This document shows, in pieces, positions 20,086-21,511 of a stretch of 21,511 nucleotides of DNA. Made by a program: the position numbers and the translations under genes. This DNA is from a virus, in the IMG/VR virus record IMGVR_UViG_3300047355_000123, positions 1 through 21,511 of that record; one strand, given 5' to 3'. Each line of letters begins with the position of its first letter. Within the stretch, counting starts at the first letter, position 1. Below the pieces are notes generated by a model that had not been told where the DNA came from, did no database searches, and worked only from the letters and a program-made list of their open reading frames with translations.

Positions 20086-20116
20086 CAATAGTACGAAAGA
20101 ACATTCGTACACGCAA
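20086..20116 (-). promoter_or_regulatory. Candidate early promoter (TTG - 20 bp - TACTATTG)
   Basis: On the minus strand TTG at 20116-20114 is followed after 20 bp by TACTATTG at 20093-20086, one mismatch from the Bacteroidetes -7 consensus TAnnTTTG. The predicted transcription start is within a base or two of the ATG at 20081. The region lies between the end-of-genome terminator and the first early gene, where a promoter is required. Confidence 0.6.
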
Positions 20117-20126
20117 GAACTTTCGT
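20091..20126. promoter_or_regulatory. Twin quasi-palindromes overlapping the early promoter (candidate operators)
   Basis: Two 16-bp units, ACGAAAGAACATTCGT (20093-20108) and ACGCAAGAACTTTCGT (20111-20126), match at 14 of 16 bases with centres 18 bp apart. Unit 1 lies within the perfect inverted repeat GTACGAA (20091-20097) / TTCGTAC (20104-20110). Together they span the -33 element and most of the spacer up to the -7 box, so a bound dimer would block the polymerase. The small HTH protein at 17978-18202 is a candidate ligand. Confidence 0.6.
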
Positions 20127-20143
20127 AATTATTTTACAGGCAC

Positions 20144-20169
20144 AAAAAAAGCCCCCACGTTTGGAGGCT
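20144..20169 (-). terminator. Intrinsic terminator at the end of the late transcript
   Basis: On the minus strand AGCCTCC (20169-20163), loop AAACGT, GGGGGCT (20156-20150) forms a seven-pair stem with one G-U pair, followed by a run of T residues (20150-20144). It lies after the last late gene and before the early promoter, so it closes the transcription circle and insulates early from late expression. Confidence 0.85.
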
Positions 20170-20196
20170 CTTTAAATCAACTATGAATAATACAAA

Positions 20197-20222
20197 GTGC
20201 AGGGTAATCATCAAACCTGCAC
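20197..20222. repeat. 7-bp inverted repeat (hairpin) before the late terminator
   Basis: GTGCAGG (20197-20203) and CCTGCAC (20216-20222) form a perfect inverted repeat with a 12-base loop, between the stop of the 57-residue gene and the terminator. It has no T-tract on either strand, so it is not a terminator itself. It may protect the 3' end of late mRNA or serve as a protein-binding site. Confidence 0.6.
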
Positions 20223-20232
20223 CGTTGCAAAT

Positions 20233-20406
20233 CTACGACTTATTTCGCCGCTTTGTACGTCCTAACACAATCGCGTTAATGATCCGCTTTAGTACGTCCA
20301 CAATTTTGTCGTCCTTTTCCGTTTCGGTGAGTGCGGTAACCGTGCCCGCTGCTGTCAAGATTGCCAGCGCAATCTCCGACCAATACATTTTTGCAAGTTC
20401 TAACAT
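20233..20406 (-). CDS. 57-residue holin-like membrane protein, last gene of the late unit
   Basis: ATG 20406 opens 57 codons ending at TAG 20235-20233. The product (MLELAKMYWSEIALAILTAA at the start) has one moderately hydrophobic segment (residues 12-27, IALAILTAAGTVTALT). A charged motif then follows that I recognise from small phage and prophage holin-like proteins, TETEKDDKIVDVLKRIINAI, and the protein ends in a basic tail (RTKRRNKS). The layout, one helix and a basic C-terminus, fits small holins or accessory lysis proteins. It lies 22 bp after the metallophosphoesterase and before the terminator. Confidence 0.68.
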   Translation of the reverse strand: MLELAKMYWSEIALAILTAAGTVTALTETEKDDKIVDVLKRIINAIVLGRTKRRNKS

Positions 20407-20428
20407 GGATCAAATGTACGCAAAAGCG

Positions 20429-21142
20429 TCAAAGCGGCATGAGGCAATTGATCGCCGTATGTCCACCGATAACAACGCCGCAACCTATCGCCTGCTTTTT
20501 GTAGTGCTTAGCATATGCAGCCGCGTACGTTTCGCGGTCAAGGCCGCAACCTACTTGCATACCAAATAATTTGGTACGATTACCAACCATCCACTCAACA
20601 TAAGCCTGCGTGTGTATATGCCCCTGCACCGTGCTTTGTAGGTCGTTCTTTGCCTTTGTGCGTGCGGTCCCGCCTTCCCCGTGAATAAATTGCACGCCAT
20701 CATATTCAACGCGCTCGCGCCAGTTCCATGACGTACCTAACACCTCATTAAAGGACTTAATCCAAACGCTGGGAATGGATGAGCTAAACGCCCTGCGCAT
20801 TACAACGCGGTCATGATTTCCGATAATGCAGTCAGCCACCGGAAAAGCTATGCGCCATTTTTGCAGGTCTTCAATTGCACGCTCCAGCTCCGTCTTTGCG
20901 CTTTCCCCGTCCGGGTCGGTTTCGTGCCTACTAGTGGCGTGTGAATCGATGAGGTCGCCAATGAATATAACCTGATTGCACGCGTACTTATCATAGGTTT
21001 CAAGGCAAAACTCGAAATATCCTTCCTTTTCAAACGGGCAATGCAAATCACCGATAACGAGAATCCGTCGCTCTTTGTTGCGTAGGTAGTCCAGCGCTTT
21101 CTTTTGCTGGGGTGTGACTCGCGGGCGGATCGTGTTAATCAT
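20429..21142 (-). CDS. Calcineurin-like metallophosphoesterase
   Basis: The 237-residue protein has the full set of metallophosphoesterase motifs: GDLHCP (Asp32, His34), GDLIDSH (Asp63), GNHD (Asn109, His110), HGEGG (His154) and GHIHTQ (His175, His177), which together bind two metal ions. The family cleaves phosphodiesters or phosphomonoesters of nucleotides, nucleic acids or phosphoproteins; the substrate here is unknown. The gene overlaps the endolysin stop by 8 bp and lies in the late region after lysis. In phages such enzymes may act on host nucleotide signals or DNA, but no neighbour fixes the role. Length is normal for single-domain members. Confidence 0.93.
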   Translation of the reverse strand: MINTIRPRVTPQQKKALDYLRNKERRILVIGDLHCPFEKEGYFEFCLETYDKYACNQVIFIGDLIDSHATSRHETDPDGESAKTELERAIEDLQKWRIAFPVADCIIGNHDRVVMRRAFSSSIPSVWIKSFNEVLGTSWNWRERVEYDGVQFIHGEGGTARTKAKNDLQSTVQGHIHTQAYVEWMVGNRTKLFGMQVGCGLDRETYAAAYAKHYKKQAIGCGVVIGGHTAINCLMPL

Positions 21143-21511
21143 ATAACCAAACTACGTCGGCATCCTTCGCCGGGTGGTCATCCACGTGCAGGAAATCCCG
21201 ATGCACGCCAATGCGATTAAATCCAGCCTCGTATAACGCGCCAAGTATATACCCGCGTGTCCTGCTGTCTGTGCAAACAATATCAACCGCCAAGCCGTCA
21301 AGGTGGGCGCTGTCTTTTTTCCCTCCGCTTGCCCTATTATTTGCCGCACAGCGTACCCCACTGCTCACATGAAAAGCAACGCCCGCTTTATGGCGGGCAT
21401 CGTCTAGCATTCTTAAAAAATCTTCGTCCATTATGTCGATACCGAGGCCCTCGGAATTGGTGCGGCATTTCTTGCACTTGCAATCAAATTCCTCGTATCT
21501 GAAATATCTTA
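21135..21511 (-). CDS. Endolysin, M15-type peptidase, C-terminal part (5' end continues at 1-134)
   Basis: This part holds the catalytic region of the 127-residue endolysin and lacks only the first few codons at the window edge. Motifs are SSGVRCAANNRASGG (a variant of the SGYR...HN..GG pattern), SAHLDGLAVDI with zinc ligands His72 and Asp79, and FLHVDD with His111, in full-length numbering. It ends ADVVWLYD, a common end for the M15_3 group. The enzyme probably cleaves peptidoglycan cross-links or stem peptides. There is no signal peptide, so export depends on the holin-like proteins upstream. It overlaps the metallophosphoesterase start by 8 bp. Confidence 0.92.
   Translation of the reverse strand, partial: RYFRYEEFDCKCKKCRTNSEGLGIDIMDEDFLRMLDDARHKAGVAFHVSSGVRCAANNRASGGKKDSAHLDGLAVDIVCTDSRTRGYILGALYEAGFNRIGVHRDFLHVDDHPAKDADVVWLYD
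21385..21511. repeat. Right copy of 127-bp terminal direct repeat
   Basis: Identical to 1-127. It should be counted only once in the circular genome, and the duplicated endolysin codons within it are not a second gene. Confidence 0.95.

Noticed and set aside
19463-20128. 221-residue plus-strand ORF opposite the early genes
   Set aside because: Its composition is unnatural (many Cys, His, Arg), it crosses several well-coupled minus-strand genes and the early promoter region, and it shows no domain.
20228-20235. TAGATTTG box (minus strand) as a promoter
   Set aside because: It coincides with the stop codon of the 57-residue gene and is followed directly by a hairpin and a terminator with no gene between, so it is probably a chance match.

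Overview
This window is a complete, circular genome of a small tailed phage with a siphovirus layout. Its first 127 bases (1-127) are repeated exactly as its last 127 (21385-21511). Joining the ends gives a circle of 21,384 bp and restores one gene, the endolysin, which is cut by the window edge. Every gene I can support is on the minus strand, so the map is read right to left and wraps from position 1 to about 21384. The host is most likely a member of the Bacteroidetes. The support is a BT4734/VirE-type N-terminal domain, a DUF3127-type SSB-like protein, an arabinofuranosidase-like lectin domain common in that phylum, and two candidate promoter boxes of the Bacteroidetes TAnnTTTG type. No integrase, excisionase, reverse transcriptase, tRNA or clear lysogeny repressor is visible, so a virulent lifestyle is the simplest reading.

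Early/replication region (20081 down to 15404). A candidate promoter carrying two near-identical quasi-palindromes drives a tightly overlapping string of small genes: a very acidic 35-residue protein, a 49-residue protein, a stand-alone BT4734-like (AEP primase-like) domain, a possible recombination-associated protein, an SSB-like DUF3127 protein with an SSB-like tail, a small HTH protein, and a winged-helix DnaD/replisome-organizer-like initiator. The initiator gene contains five tandem iterons next to an AT-rich stretch, an arrangement like the lambda O gene and its internal origin. A possible loader gene, a small gene, NinG and a probable short gene overlapping NinG follow.

Packaging and head (15403 to 8384): HNH endonuclease, P27-type small terminase, large terminase, HK97 portal, prohead protease fused to the major capsid protein, a strong CUUCGG-loop intrinsic terminator, then head-tail connector, head closure and gp10-like proteins.

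Tail (8387 to 447): an unusual tail-terminator (DUF3168) fused to about 550 residues of tail-fibre and lectin-like sequence, two small proteins, the tail tube protein, tail assembly chaperones made through a -1 frameshift on A AAA AAA, a short tape measure protein, and a large tail-tip protein with a fibre-like C-terminus.

Lysis and 3' end (447, through the junction, to 20144): a holin-like protein, a 40-residue two-helix membrane protein, an M15 peptidase endolysin, a metallophosphoesterase, a 57-residue membrane protein, a hairpin and an intrinsic terminator. The 151 bp between this terminator and the first early gene is the main control region. The least expected items are the tail-terminator/adhesin fusion, the origin iterons read in three frames, the single-domain primase-like protein with no helicase partner in the genome, and two candidate promoters whose predicted transcription starts fall on or beside the ATG.
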